The notes under the pieces are model-generated. The model saw only the letters and a program-made list of their open reading frames with translations. It did no database searches and had not been told where the DNA came from. Below, piece by piece: positions 12,241-42,397 of a stretch of DNA of 64,000 nt. The translations under genes were made by a program, and so were the position numbers. Each line of letters begins with the position of its first letter. The stretch's first letter is position 1. Source of the stretch: Lamellibrachia columna (Eukaryota > Annelida > Polychaeta > Sabellida > Siboglinidae); the NCBI GenBank assembly GCA_963662155.1, contig OY759263.1, positions 19,114,047 to 19,178,046 on the forward strand, read 5' to 3'.

Positions 12241-12523
12241 CAGTCCTAAACAGACAGATGTAGCGTTGACAACCACGGTCCACCTAGGACCGAAGCGAGC
12301 TGTCAGCACAGATACAGGTTATGTTGGCTAACAGTGAATTCAGCCCTGTGAATTTGGACAGCATTCTTTGGAGAGTTCGGCCCGCAACTCTGGTAACTTT
12401 GGGCATAGTGATCTCAGCCCAAACGGTTGTGTAGACTAGGTGATAAAAAAGTAACTAGCTTGAACTGTACTAACAAAAAATAATTAAATAATGTTGTGTA
12501 ACCACCAAGTATATAGCTTACTT

Positions 12524-12845
12524 CAGTGATCCGCAAACCTTTTCAGCCAGGGGCCAAATTTGTTTCAGCTGTCTCTGTGTGGACCAAATCTGAAAGAAGA
12601 TACCTTTGTAATGATACTCACATACAGTGTGGTTTTGTTATTGCCTGAACCACTCATGGACAATGAATAAATAGCAATCTCTGACAGCCACATCAAAATA
12701 ACACCAAAACGCAAAGGGTGACACTGCATTAATCTTCTTCGACAACTGACTGAAGCCTGTAGATTGTAGAGAAAACGCAAGTCACAGAAGATCCTCTAAA
12801 CGCTTGTTCTTTAACGGGCATCGAAAAGTGCATGAAAGTCTGTGC
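12524..12845. mobile_element. hAT-like terminal repeat segment, copy A
   Basis: It begins CAGTGATCCGCAAACC...CAGCCAGGGGCC, resembling the ends of Charlie-type hAT elements. It matches, in inverse orientation, about 19983-20314 over its length. Shared landmarks are the TGGACCAAATCTGAAAGAAG block, the CAGTGTGGTTTTGTTATTGC block and the GTTCTTTAACGGGCATCGA block. No transposase reading frame is visible. Confidence 0.65.
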
Positions 12846-14240
12846 TGCCATAAGAGGCACTTTTGATGCCCCAAAAGTCATGATGTTTAGAATATGTTTG
12901 AAGTTCGGATGAAATGCCAAGACAACTTTACAATTTCTTTTGTCTGTTTTACCAGTGCATTTGATTGAGGTAAGATTGAAAAACAATGAGGTTAATTAAG
13001 ACTTTTATGCAACTTTCATCTGGTTTTAAATAACCCCAAAATACGACTCTTTTTGGATCAAACAACTGTTCATCCAAGCAACCAGTATATTTACATTCGT
13101 TGCTCACTCCTGCAAGACACCCTAGGCAGTCATGTCATCTGAAGACACACTCTTTTGTCCTCGCTTATCCTCCTCACACACGCACACGCACACACACACA
13201 TCAGTCACTTTTTTAAGAGAGGGAGATATGTGTCCCTTAAATTTCATACCCTAGCTCAAACCCTGCTGTACCATTTATGTGAAAGCACCCTTGTATGCAA
13301 CTACCCATTAGCATGGGCTGTGACAAAAATAAACCTTCTGTTACAGGACCCTAGACACAGATGCCATTGTTGTCTTTGTGTAGTTCTGACAGCGATCAAG
13401 ACGTAGTGAAACTCGTGACCTGGTTCTATGACCTGGCAGTTCCAACGATCTGGCAGACACTGTGTTTTTTGTGTCAATGTCATGTGTCATCAACAGAGCT
13501 GTTGGAAATGTTTTTTCTTCTAGCTCAAGTCCAAGTCATCAGAGCATGCAAGTCCAAGTCAAACTAGCACGTCAAGTCACATCATGACCTCCAAGTTCAT
13601 GTCAAATTTCGGGTCATCTATCTGAATTCCAAGTCAAGTTCCAAGTCACCTGGGCTATCACCATGATTGTTGTAATGTTTTAGCGGGAAGATAGGTGGAT
13701 GCTGCCCAGCCACAAGATTAGCCAATCATAGTAAGTACTTAATAATTATTATATTCAGTGCCCCACCACAAGATTAGCCAATTGTAGTAACTACTTAATA
13801 ATTATTGTATTCAGTGCCGCCTATCACAACAGTATATTCTCGAGCCGTCAGACCTGTTGGCAAGTCACAAAAGTTCTGACAAGTCAAGTCTCAAATCAAT
13901 GACCTCCAAGTCCAAGTGAAGTCTTGAGTCACCTATCTGAATTCAAAGTCAAGTCACAAGTCATAAAAAGGGGGTGACTGGAGCCCCTATGACTCGAGTC
14001 TACTACCAGGGAGTCAATTCCAAAGTCATCAGGATGTAAGCCCAAGATAAATGTGAAGTCTTTGACCACCTTACTTGGACATAGACTATGACAGAAGGAG
14101 CCCTTGTGGATGGAAACAGAATCGAGTTTGTTTCAGCAACAAATGACAGGGGAATTTTTCGTGCTGCTTTTTTTATTAAATTGTAGGAAAGGTATTCCAT
14201 CTCAGATCAACCAAGGCATGTTGTATATTTTTAATTCAAC
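12846..14240. other. no gene seen; local duplications
   Basis: A tandem duplication of about 58 bp sits at 13700-13818 (CACAAGATTAGCCAAT ... TTCAGTGCC twice). The phrase CAAGTCAAGTC recurs many times between 13500 and 13960. A short (CA)n lies at about 13178-13200. No coding exon could be supported. Confidence 0.5.
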
Positions 14241-14241
14241 C

Positions 14242-14650
14242 AACATATTACCAGTTCATTCACAGGTCAATATAACTACAGATGTCAAACTACAGGACTG
14301 TAGCTCGAATAGTTTCAGAGTTATGACCATTTCAAATTTGGCGGATTCTGTCTTCTTTTCCAATTTTCGAAAATCATGAAGTTTCTACTTAAAATACCAA
14401 TGCTCAAAATAACTCAAAAACTATTTGTGCTAGAATGCTGAAGCTTGGCTTATTCTCTATTACATGTACACAGCCTATACTATAATTCTATATCTGTATA
14501 TTAGTTCTCCCACAATCTGCCATTGAAATTGTGTGCAAAATTGAGCCGAGTGATTTTAGACCCATGTTTGAACAATAAAACATGTCAGAACACAAACGAA
14601 TCTTATTTGGATCAATAACACACCTACATAATTTTTAAGTAGGTATATGA
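14242..14650. repeat. dispersed repeat, left copy of an inverted pair
   Basis: It is similar, as reverse complement, to 18695-19062. Shared blocks include CACAGGTCAATATAAC, GTTATGACCATTT, ATATTAGTTCTCCCACAAT and AACAATAAAACATGT. The two copies face each other across the LINE at 15480-18690. The remainder to 15479 shows no gene. Confidence 0.75.
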
Positions 14651-16084
14651 TAAGTTTGAAGTTTCTATCTTTATTAGTTTATGAGATACTGATCTCCAAA
14701 GTTGGTACATAGTGAAAATTGGTCTATATCCATCTCTAGTAAGAAAATATAATCCATAAGTAGATACCTACTAAACTAAAAGATTACTGCAAGTGTCCCT
14801 GACAACAGAGGGTTGCAATTTGGATGTTGTACTCTAACACAACAATGAAATACACTGCTGAAATCAAATTCCCCATATTTGCGCCCCCAGTAAGTATACC
14901 CATTGTCTTACTCCTCTCATTCTAGAATTTTGCAGTCACAATCTGTACTAATATATCTACATTTTCAACGAATTTTAGACACAGTTTGAAAATGTCTCCA
15001 GTTAGAAGCACATGAAAACATGTATACAATAATGGGTATAATTCTGGGTGCTTACCCCTTGCTCATATTATACGTAAGTATTAGAGAGACAATTTGCATG
15101 TAAATTTTAGTTATTTTGCATAAGTGCTCAAATATAGCCAATTAGTCATTGGTTATGATTTAAGTAAATTCTGACACATAAACTTTTTGACCATTGGTTG
15201 ATTTCACATGGAATGACCCAGGTACATATAAAGGTACATATAATCTCAAACTAGAACCAGAAGGTTTTTATTGCATTTGACAACAATATTTACATAATTT
15301 TCTTACTAGAAATGGAATAGGCAGTAAAATCAGCTGTAGGATTTGATATTGTGTTGTGATCTATTGATTAGAAAAACACAAAATATGTCCATTTGAGATA
15401 TTTTTTTCAACATGAAGTCATATGAATAGGGATTCCAAATTTGGTGCATGATATAGGCCAAGGACTGACTATTTAAGAAGACAAAGAAGGGGTCAAAGAA
15501 ATCCAAACATCAGACAACTAAATTACAGACCCTGAAAAGCACGGTTAAGAAAGAAGCCAGAACAGCCTATTGGAGATACATTGAATCAGTAATCACACCA
15601 AACCAGGATGACTCCAACAGAAATGGCAATAAGAAACTACGGTCTTTCATCAAACACAAATGAACAGATTCAGTAGGCGTCGCACCTCTTAAAGAAAATG
15701 GAATCTTGAAGGACACCTTCCTGGACAAAGCCAAGATCCTAAATGCCCAATTCAGCCCTGTGTTCACCAATGAGAGCCCCTTAAATTCACCCACACAGGA
15801 AGCTGATCCAATACCCCAGTATCCCCTCATTTCCAAATTGAATATCACCACAGAAGGCATTCAAAAACTGGAAAATCAAAACCCTAACAAAGCTATGGGA
15901 TCAGACAGGCTTCACCCCAGAGTCCTCAAAGAAACAGCCAGAGCAGTTGCTTCTATTCTACAGATAATATTCTCAAAATCCTTTGAAAATGGTGAAGTAC
16001 CAGACGACTGGAAACAAACAAATATAGCACCAATCTTCAAGAAAGGAGAACGATATTGCACATGAAATTATCACCTAGTGTCAC

Positions 16085-16932
16085 TAATTTTTTAATTAAT
16101 TTTGTTTTCAATTCAAATTTTTCATCTAAAATCTTTCAATTCCAATCCAATTCCAATATAAGAACTTTAAAAAAAATTATAGTAATAGATTCTAAAGTAA
16201 TAGATAATAGTATATTACTTTTTTATTACGTATATTGCTGCAAACTTACAATATATCAGATTTATTTGCATGTTATTCCAAGTGCTAATAATTGTAAATA
16301 ATGTACAGACAATGGCTGAGCCATTATTCAAACAACATGAAAAGACCAGTAGGCTGATAATTTGATGGTTTCAGAAATACCTGCTCAATGAAATAATGGA
16401 GTAGCAAGCTAATTACTAATTGTTGGGATGCCCTGTTGGGGTGACTATGGCTTTACACATTCCAAGCACACACATGCAAAGGGCATGATTTCAGTTATGT
16501 GCAGGCAGAGAACAAATGTTATCTTAGAGCAGGAGCTGCAAACTGTATTGAATTCAAAGTAAGCTCATTACATCCCACCAAAGTTTGATTTGAGCAGAAC
16601 TTCTGAGTTATTTTTTTTAAATTGCCACACAGATCCTTTGTTCAAATGTTTTCACATCAGATCTTCAAATGGTGTACAAATGTATGTTTAGCTGCTACAA
16701 AGACTTTGAGTTCATACACAATTCTAGGGTTGGATTGAGGACTATATTGAAAATAAAACTAGATTGCACCAGCACAAGAAAATGAGGTTCAATTAATTTT
16801 CTTTCAATTCCAATTCAACTTACTAAAAATTTTGCAAATCAAATTAAAATTCTGCTTTGTCAAAATCTTTCAATTCAAATTCTGGAATTGAGTTGAATAA
16901 TCCCAATTAATTTTTTATTCATCCCCACCCCT
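16085..16932. mobile_element. unclassified insertion in the LINE
   Basis: The boundaries come from comparing flanking LINE sequence with the copy at 62430-64000, where GTGTCACTCACGTGTGTG is continuous. The right end is CCCCACCCCTG, compatible with a hAT-type terminus. The matching left terminus is absent, and no target duplication is evident. The interior is rich in AATTCCAATTC-like motifs and has no coding domain. Confidence 0.65.
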
Positions 16933-17085
16933 GCGTGTGTGTGTGTGCAGCAAACTAATGGAAAGCATAATCTCAAAACACCAACTAAGCCACCTCAAAG
17001 CCAACAATATTCTCTTCGACAAACAACATGGATTTCAAAAAATGCACTCAACCAATACACAGCAGCTAGCCTTCACACAAGACAT

Positions 17086-17843
17086 CAGGATAAGGGTTGA
17101 AAAGATAAAAATAAAAAAATATATATATAAAAAAATCTAATTTTTTTTAAATCGAATTTTTTTTAAAAATCTGGTATACAGACGTTTATAGATATAAACT
17201 CTTTCAAACGTGTTCTATTCAAATTAATTTGGGTACTTGTCTTAACATGATTTTTGCTTATATAAAGACATTAGACAATGTCCACAAGGCCTCACCACCT
17301 ATAGTTGCTTAATCTGTTTTGGAAAGGAAAGCATGCTGTATGTCTGTGGCTGTAGCAGTGCTAATTATTGTTTGCTGAGAGGGTGGATTAGCACCTGTCC
17401 AGGGCTCTGTGTACTCTATGGGTCTCCAACCAGACTGCAAACTGGTACAGTATTAAACAATTGTTGCCCAGACTGTCTCACTTGAGTCAACATACTGAAT
17501 TGGTAACAACTAGCACAAGCTCTAAGTGGACTTTAACTCAGGGCTTTGTGTGGTTTCACAGCATTCAGAAAGGGAATAGCTCAAATATACACAAAGTCAT
17601 AGAATATTTGACTATCGGGCTATCTGGTGACAATACAACTATACAAGTGTGCGCACTTTGTGCTTTTGTATTAAAAAACATACAAAACTTTGTGGATCTT
17701 GATGCTTGTAAACAATTATTTGTGTTAAATTCATATAAATCAGTGATTAAAACAATCGGAAGTAAAAAAAATCATAAATCAATGATTTTTTTAAGTGATT
17801 TAAATCATGATTTAAATCAAATGATTTAAATCAAATAACCCTG
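17086..17843. mobile_element. non-autonomous hAT-like element, copy 2 (758 bp, inverted)
   Basis: Inverse-orientation copy of 11140-11946. An 8-bp target duplication CAAGACAT flanks it (17078-17085 and 17844-17851). The right terminus is AACCCTG and the left terminus is mutated (CAGGATAAGGGTTG). It is about 50 bp shorter than copy 1, mainly through a deletion in the central open frame. It interrupts a LINE of a different family from the one hit by copy 1. Confidence 0.87.
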
Positions 17844-18418
17844 CAAGACATCTTGGCCAACCTAAGCGGTGGGATGCAAACTGATATTATCATTATGGAA
17901 TTTGCCAAAGTGTTCGGCAAAGTACCACACCACAAATTAAATCACTAGGGCAGCCTCCAACAAAGGAGAGCCAACATCTGCCTTGTCATGTTTTATAAGT
18001 CCTTGCATGGCATAGTCACCCAAGACTTCTTCCCCCAACCTATACCCATTTGTGAGGCCGTCTCGACATAAACATTCCAAAGCCTTTCAACTCCCCCAAC
18101 CTACACACATTGTGAGACCCTCTCAACAAATGCATTCCAAAGCCTTTCAACTCCCCCTAATCACTAAGAAATTCATCCAGTACAGCTTTTTACCCTGTAC
18201 AATAACCAACTGGAACAACCTGCCAGCCAATGCAGCTACAGCACCAAGTTTGGAGATCTTCAGACAGAGCATCTCAAGCTTGCAAAATTAATTTATATTG
18301 CATCTTTCAAGCTTTCAACTTTTCCTCTCCTTAAATTGCAGCTCTACATGCATACTATAATCTTTTCTCTTTCTTCCAAATATTTTATTAGTTTCTGTTA
18401 CATCACTTTAGCACGTGT

Positions 18419-18625
<207 letters not shown>

Positions 18626-18694
18626 GAGTCTATAAGCCTTGAAGAGAGGGTCGACTCATACCTGGAAGATGAACTAGTTAGAAACTTCAAACCT

Positions 18695-19062
18695 TCTCAT
18701 ATATAAATTATATACATAATTATGTAGGCGTACTATTATCGAAATAAGATTAATTTGTTTTCTAACATGTTTTATTGTTGAAATATGGGTCACTCATTGG
18801 CTCAATTTTGCACATAAAACACAATTTCAATTACAAATTGTGGGAGAACTAATATACAGATCTATGTGGAATTATAGTATGTTTGTTACTATCTGCATAT
18901 ATAAGTACAACAAGAAATCTTCATAATTGCCAAAAATGTACAAAAACGACAGAAACAGGCAAATTTAAAATGGTCATAACACAGAAAATATTCGCGCTAC
19001 AGCCCTATGGTTTGACATACGTGGTTATATTGACCTGTGAATTAATTGGTTAAATTTTGGTT
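18695..19062. repeat. dispersed repeat, right copy of an inverted pair
   Basis: Reverse-complement partner of 14242-14650, diverged by small substitutions and indels. It begins where the LINE tail ends. Confidence 0.75.
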
Positions 19063-20359
19063 GAATTCAATATTTTTTTATTTTTGTAGATTTGAGGCGG
19101 AAAGGGTAGAAGAAATAGGCAGTAGGTAGAAGGGACCAACGACTTTCGTCTCTTCCGAAAGACACAGGCAAACACGATTTAAGACCAAAGCAAAGGCAAA
19201 GAACGAAACTGTCCAAGCTTCGAAACGGCGGAACCACACTTCGGTCGAGGTCCAAAGTCCTCAATCAACAGCCAGGCGCTATAAAACCATTATACCAGCG
19301 CTCCCCATGTTCTTTTCACACGCACGCATGCCAAGATAAAACTATAAAATAGCAAGATACACCAGCATGTAAAAACAGTACATTAGACATTTTAAAATAC
19401 CTAGCTGCCGGCTTAGAACTCTCGATGAGGCGAGGCGAGAGGGCGAAGTCGAGAAGAGGCGTGAATGGAACAGTCACAACGGAGCATATATATGTTCACA
19501 ACTATCATGCGTCCAAAATGAGATGCACTTTAGCGATTTCTACTGTATGTTACATAATCAATACCTTGATGCGTGTCCCAATTCCCAAGTCCAATTTACA
19601 ACTCCCTTCTGTCAACCACTAGCACTGATCTGTCAACGCGGTTTTCTTTTCGACGTCGTAGTTCGACTAACGATCGCCTGATGGCACATCTAGTCGAATA
19701 AGTACTAAAACACCCCACCAGTGGCGCCACTAACCATTTCCACTGTTGGATATATATATTATTTTATAGCTTTGTTTTGGCGTCTAAAGTGTGAAGTAAT
19801 TATACTCCAAACAGCCCAATCTTGGGCTAACGCAGGAGTTTAGAACAACGGATTTTACTGTCTCTTCCAAAAGACACATACACAGTACATGGGGTGAACG
19901 AAAGTACCCAAGTTTCGAAACGAGGCGGAGGTGGAATCGAACCGTTTCGAAGCTTGGACAGTTTCGTTCGCTCCACTCTGTCTGTAGCTGTCGGAAGAAA
20001 ACAGTTCTCGATGCCCGTTAAAGGACACACGTTTAGAGGATCTTTTGCGACTGGCATTTTCTCTACTTTCTCTAGGCTTCAGTTAGTTGTCGAAGAATAC
20101 CAATGCAACGTCACCCGTCCCATTTTGTCTTAAGTGTTGTTTTGACATGGCTTTCACGTATCTTTATTCATTGTCCGCGCGTGGTTCAGGCAATAATAAA
20201 ACCACACTGTATGCGAGTATCGTTACAAAGATATCTTCTTTCAGATTTGGTCCACACAGCTGAGACACCTGAAAGAAATGTGGCCCCTGGCTGAACAGGT
20301 TTGCGGAACTCTGAAGTGAACTATATGGTTGCAACCACAACATACAGGCTTGTCGGTTA
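19063..20359. other. no gene seen; repeat pieces, including hAT-like copy B
   Basis: 19983-20314 is the inverse counterpart of 12524-12845. Two related segments with CGTCTCTTCCGAAAGACAC-like and CCAAGCTTCGAAACGG-like phrases lie at about 19140-19230 and 19855-19970. The intervening sequence has no supportable exon. Confidence 0.55.
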
Positions 20360-20535
20360 TTTTGACCTTTACCAGATCTAACGACTAAAATCAATTCTTT
20401 CGATGATTTGAACAAATATATGCAGTTTTTTTTATTAAATCGACAGCGGGTGTTACCTAAAATACTCAAACACTACATATTTGGACATCAACGAACCGGA
20501 CTCGATATAGGCTAAATCAGTTGAGGATGGAGGTC
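20360..20535 (-). repeat. dispersed repeat family C, partial copy
   Basis: It shares blocks with 47095-47525, including TTTCGATGATTTGAACAA, TTTATTAAATCGAC, and ACTACATATTTGGACAT followed by AACGAACCGG. It shares them in inverse orientation with 39360-39735 and 45265-45625. Non-coding. Confidence 0.75.
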
Positions 20536-20965
20536 TAAAGTCGTCAAATCAGCTATTTATTTCAATTCAGCCACCAGCCTCAGTTCACTCGGCTGTATAA
20601 ATGACAGTGGTTGATATGTGAAAGACGTCTTCGCGCAGTAATTGCAGCGTGGCTGATCAGAAAAGTCAGGTTGGCGTTGGAATGAACAGGCCTGCCAATG
20701 GGTGGAGTGTGCAGTTCTTTGAGCATCGCGCTCTACATGAAACTACCTTCTTATATGGGATATTCATCCATAAAAAGTGCAATATACAAATGCCACTAAG
20801 TCCCCCGTTTTGCATGCCTTTCTTCTACGTCCGTGAAGCTGCGCTACATTCCTATGCGCTGACTGGTCAATAGTTCAGCAAGGCGTACTTAATCTTGCTA
20901 ACGACAATCGACCATGCGTGACAAACCGTGCGCGTACTGATGACCTCGTCGTAAACGTGTCAACA

Positions 20966-20986
20966 ATGGCGGAGTGGTTAGCGTGA
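20966..20986 (+). CDS. short upstream ORF before the SVOP start
   Basis: ATG GCG GAG TGG TTA GCG TGA encodes MAEWLA and stops 32 bases before the main ATG. If it lies in the 5' untranslated region it could reduce initiation at 21019. The transcription start is not visible, so its presence in the mRNA is an inference. Confidence 0.3.
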   Translation: MAEWLA

Positions 20987-21018
20987 ACGTCCCGACAGGT
21001 CGTACCTACTCGACAACC

Positions 21019-39148
<18,130 letters not shown>

Positions 39149-39359
39149 GTATTGCGAGAGGTTGCAGCGTGCGTTCGCTGTGCCTTTTCCTTAAGTTACA
39201 TATTCTGTTCAAGACGTCGCTGCCTTTCCTCTGTCGCTTTTCTCTGCCGCTATTCCCTACAGTAGAATCTTCTCTATGCAGTGATGCCTTTTAACCTCGA
39301 TATGTCGGTACGGTGCGCTACGTGTGTCGTTTAAAGCTGTTCCTCAAATGGTTCTGCCC

Positions 39360-39735
39360 GTGACGAGTCCGGTTCACTTATGTCCAGATGTGTAGTGTGT
39401 GACTATTTTAGGTAATGTGCGCAGCCTGTTTAATAAAAAAATGCCTATTTGTTTCAAATCGTCGAAAGAATTTACTAAGTCGTTAGATCTGGTAAGGATC
39501 AAAATAGTAGATATCCACAATGGTAAACACTGTGTGGGTCAAGGCTGATCATGGGTGTGACCTCCATCCTCTCGTCGATCACATGGCAAGGTTACGAAAT
39601 TTCACCAAGGAAGAAAATCGTGATTATTCACTTCAGTTAATGCTTGAATAAGCATTAACTAATTTAATAGTTTGTCTGATGATTTCACACAAAAATACAA
39701 ACAATAGTTGCACAAACGAGCTAGCATGTTGCAGT
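39360..39735 (+). repeat. dispersed repeat family C copy
   Basis: It shares long blocks with 45265-45625: TGTAGTGTGTGA, TTAGATCTGGTAAGG, AACACTGTG-GGGTCAA, GATCATGGG, GTTACGAAATTTCACCAAGG and TTAATAGTTTGT. Confidence 0.8.
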
Positions 39736-41340
39736 GGATACTAGGTAGGTTTGTTTTTTGCTAATTTACTTTGAAATGAAACTAGTAGAAAAAATCGATT
39801 TGATTAGGCACCTTTAAGTAGATCTAACAATCTTGTGTTGAAAGCAGTGATAATGGAGAGTGGACAAAAACGTTTATCGAGAGTTCAAGAATAGTTCATT
39901 TGTGCGTGACCAGCCTTTACCAGATATATCTAAATTTTGGTTTTAACCATTAACATTGAGCATCTACACAATCATTATAATTTATTTCGTTCATTTATTT
40001 TCTGAGAATAAATACTTACGAGCATTTGTGAGTTGACATCGGGTTTATGTTTTCCTCCTACGACGGTGATGTAATTATGATGATGATGATGGTTATGATG
40101 ATAATGATGATGACGATGATTTAAGATTGCCATCCACAACAAAAAAAGATGGCAAGTACACTAGGTGGAGTCCAATAATTGTTCAACTATGTGTAACCCG
40201 CCCTTAAGAGATGTTTGTAATTTTTTTTTAAATATTCGCACTGCTAGCAATTACACAAACAGTAGAGGGATAGATGATTAAGACGATGATGATGATGACG
40301 ACCATTATGATGATGATGATGACGGCGATGATGATGAGAATGACGATGATGACAATGAGGATGATGATGATGACGCTGAGTCGCAGACGTTGATGATGGT
40401 GACGACGATGCTGGTGATCGTTGTATCTGCCAGAACTGCAAGTGTGCCTTCCGCTCATCACTGGACCTCTCAGCACTGCAAGCGTGCCTTCCGCTCCAAT
40501 GCTGGTCTCTCCTCTCACACCCGACACAGACACGCTACAGCAACCCACTTGTCTTAGTCAGCCACGACGCACAGCCGACGACGATGACGATGGTGATATC
40601 ATGAACGAATCCATACTCAGACACTCAGATGCGTTTCTTCCAAAAGTAGTGTTGTAGCAGCTGCAAGAAAACACATTTATTCTCTTCTATGCTTACTGTT
40701 GTAGAATGTCGCCCACTGATGACAGTCACAACCACGATGTATCTCCCTGAAGTTTGGTGATACAGTGTACATCGACGACTGATGTCATCTTGGGTAGAAG
40801 TGATATGCAATACATAAGCGAGGGCAGTGTGCAAGGGTGGGTCAACACCAGCGAAGACGAATTATCAGGAGCCAGAACAATCGGATCGTGAATGCCAGCT
40901 GAATACTTGTATGGAAACCAAGACATTATACGTTGGACACCAGTAAAAAACTTATGTTCGGGTGTCGTTGCAAAGATGTACGTTAACGGAACTGCATACA
41001 CGCGCACCAACTGAAACTGAAACGACCAGGATCCGCCGAAGACTTAAATTTCGACAGTAAGAATGCCTATTGAATTGCGACAAAGACGCATTGCATATTC
41101 CAGAGATTGTCCGGGTTTTTTGCTTTGTACATTTTGTAATGACAATTGTAATTATATAAAATACCATTAAAGCCATACTATTGTTCGGTTATTGTTACCA
41201 ACGATTTAGGTGTTTGCGTCCTATCACAATATCCGACTCTATTTATGTGTCTTTCGTTACGCTGAAGTCCACACGGCACTGAAAGCAACAACAGAGCTGT
41301 ACAACAATTAACGTTCTCAGTGCATTTCTGTACGTCTCTG
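39736..41340. other. no gene seen; (GAT)n-rich sequence and LINE scraps
   Basis: Degenerate GAT/GAC trinucleotides lie at 40060-40125 and 40270-40410. A minus-strand LINE 3' scrap (family of 9838-12240) sits at about 40130-40265. A LINE C-terminal finger remnant matching 32546-32690 lies at about 40430-40600. An acceptor-like GCTTACTGTTGTAG at 40691-40704, followed by four codons and a stop, is one possible terminal exon for SVOP. Confidence 0.5.
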
Positions 41341-41344
41341 GATA

Positions 41345-41700
41345 CTGACAGACAGGCTAGCGCAAATGCTTGAGACCTTCCAGAACAGGTGTCTCAGGAA
41401 GAATCTTTGTTGTGTTTAGCACAGTCACCAAAGAAGAGCTGCGCCACAACATCCCTGGCCACAAAGAGATGAATATATATATATGGCTACAGCACGGGTG
41501 CCGAATGTGCCCTGGTGCACTGCCCAAGACAGCATTACGCTGGACAGTGGATGGAAGAAGGAGACGGGGTCGTCAGAAGAAACCACGCAGAAGGATCGTG
41601 GAAAAGCAGATGACCTCGTGCGATATGACATGTGACAGCGTCGCCAAACGCTTTGCACACCAACAGGAGTGGCGCTCTCTTGTGGACAAAGATGTATGAA
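41345..41700 (+). mobile_element. LINE C-terminal remnant
   Basis: The frame-broken sequence encodes LETFQNRCLRRI-like text, then LPKTALRWTVDGRRRRGRQK and SVAKRFAHQQEWRSLV. This is the usual end of a widespread non-LTR retrotransposon ORF2. A short (TA)n lies inside at about 41472. Confidence 0.8.
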
Positions 41701-42130
41701 GATGTGAGCTGATGCCAGTCGCCCCGCTACCCGGCAGTCGTAATCGCGACTACAAACAAAAAACTTAATACTGGGTCGAGAAAAGCACGGAAATGTTGAG
41801 CTAACCGTTTAGAAAAAAACACTGTTCATTCCTATTCACAAACAACTTCGTCTAACTGACTCAATAAGACGTGTTAGTTAAGTAAGTTCGAAAAGAATTA
41901 TTTCACGACGCACGCACGCACGCACGCACGCACGCACACACGCGCATACATACACACTTTGATAACACGGGGTGTCTTCATTATGAGCGTGTATGCATGC
42001 GTGTATGTGTGCGAGTATGTGTGCGAGTATGTGTGCGTGTATGTGTGCGTGCCCGTACTACTGATGACTGTAACGCCTAGTGTCCCACTGTGCAGGTGAC
42101 GAGTTCACAAGGGTCGTGAACTCTATTTAC

Positions 42131-42397
42131 CTGTTGTGAACTGGTAAACACGAGCGCACTGGAACGCAGCATAAGTCTCGCTTATCCAACTGTCGTTCGC
42201 CTTCGTGAACTCTCCGAGAAGAGTCTGGTCCCGAAGGTTCGGTCTCCCGGACGAGAGCCTAATTAATCTAATTTTGTATGCAACCAGAATCTGGGTGCAC
42301 ACATAATTTCCGTCACAATGAAAAGTACGGTTTGGGTCCAGGTGATGATGTGTGCGACAAACGGCGTCTCCACACGACGTAGGCTGGATAATCGAAG
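42131..42397 (-). CDS. weak candidate internal exon, product unknown
   Basis: The minus-strand frame is open between an acceptor-like GTGTACCTAG and a GTAAAT donor. It encodes SCGDAVCRTHHHLDPNRTFHC and later LLGEFTKANDSWISE and YAAFQCARVYQF. The composition is protein-like with four to five cysteines. No family is recognised, and no neighbouring exon was found. Confidence 0.28.

Noticed and set aside
16056..16301. Plus-strand frame of 81 codons within the insertion in the 15.5-kb LINE
   Set aside because: AT-rich chance frame in a non-coding insertion.
19925..19945. tRNA B-box-like sequence GGAATCGAACC
   Set aside because: No matching A box or cloverleaf could be drawn around it.
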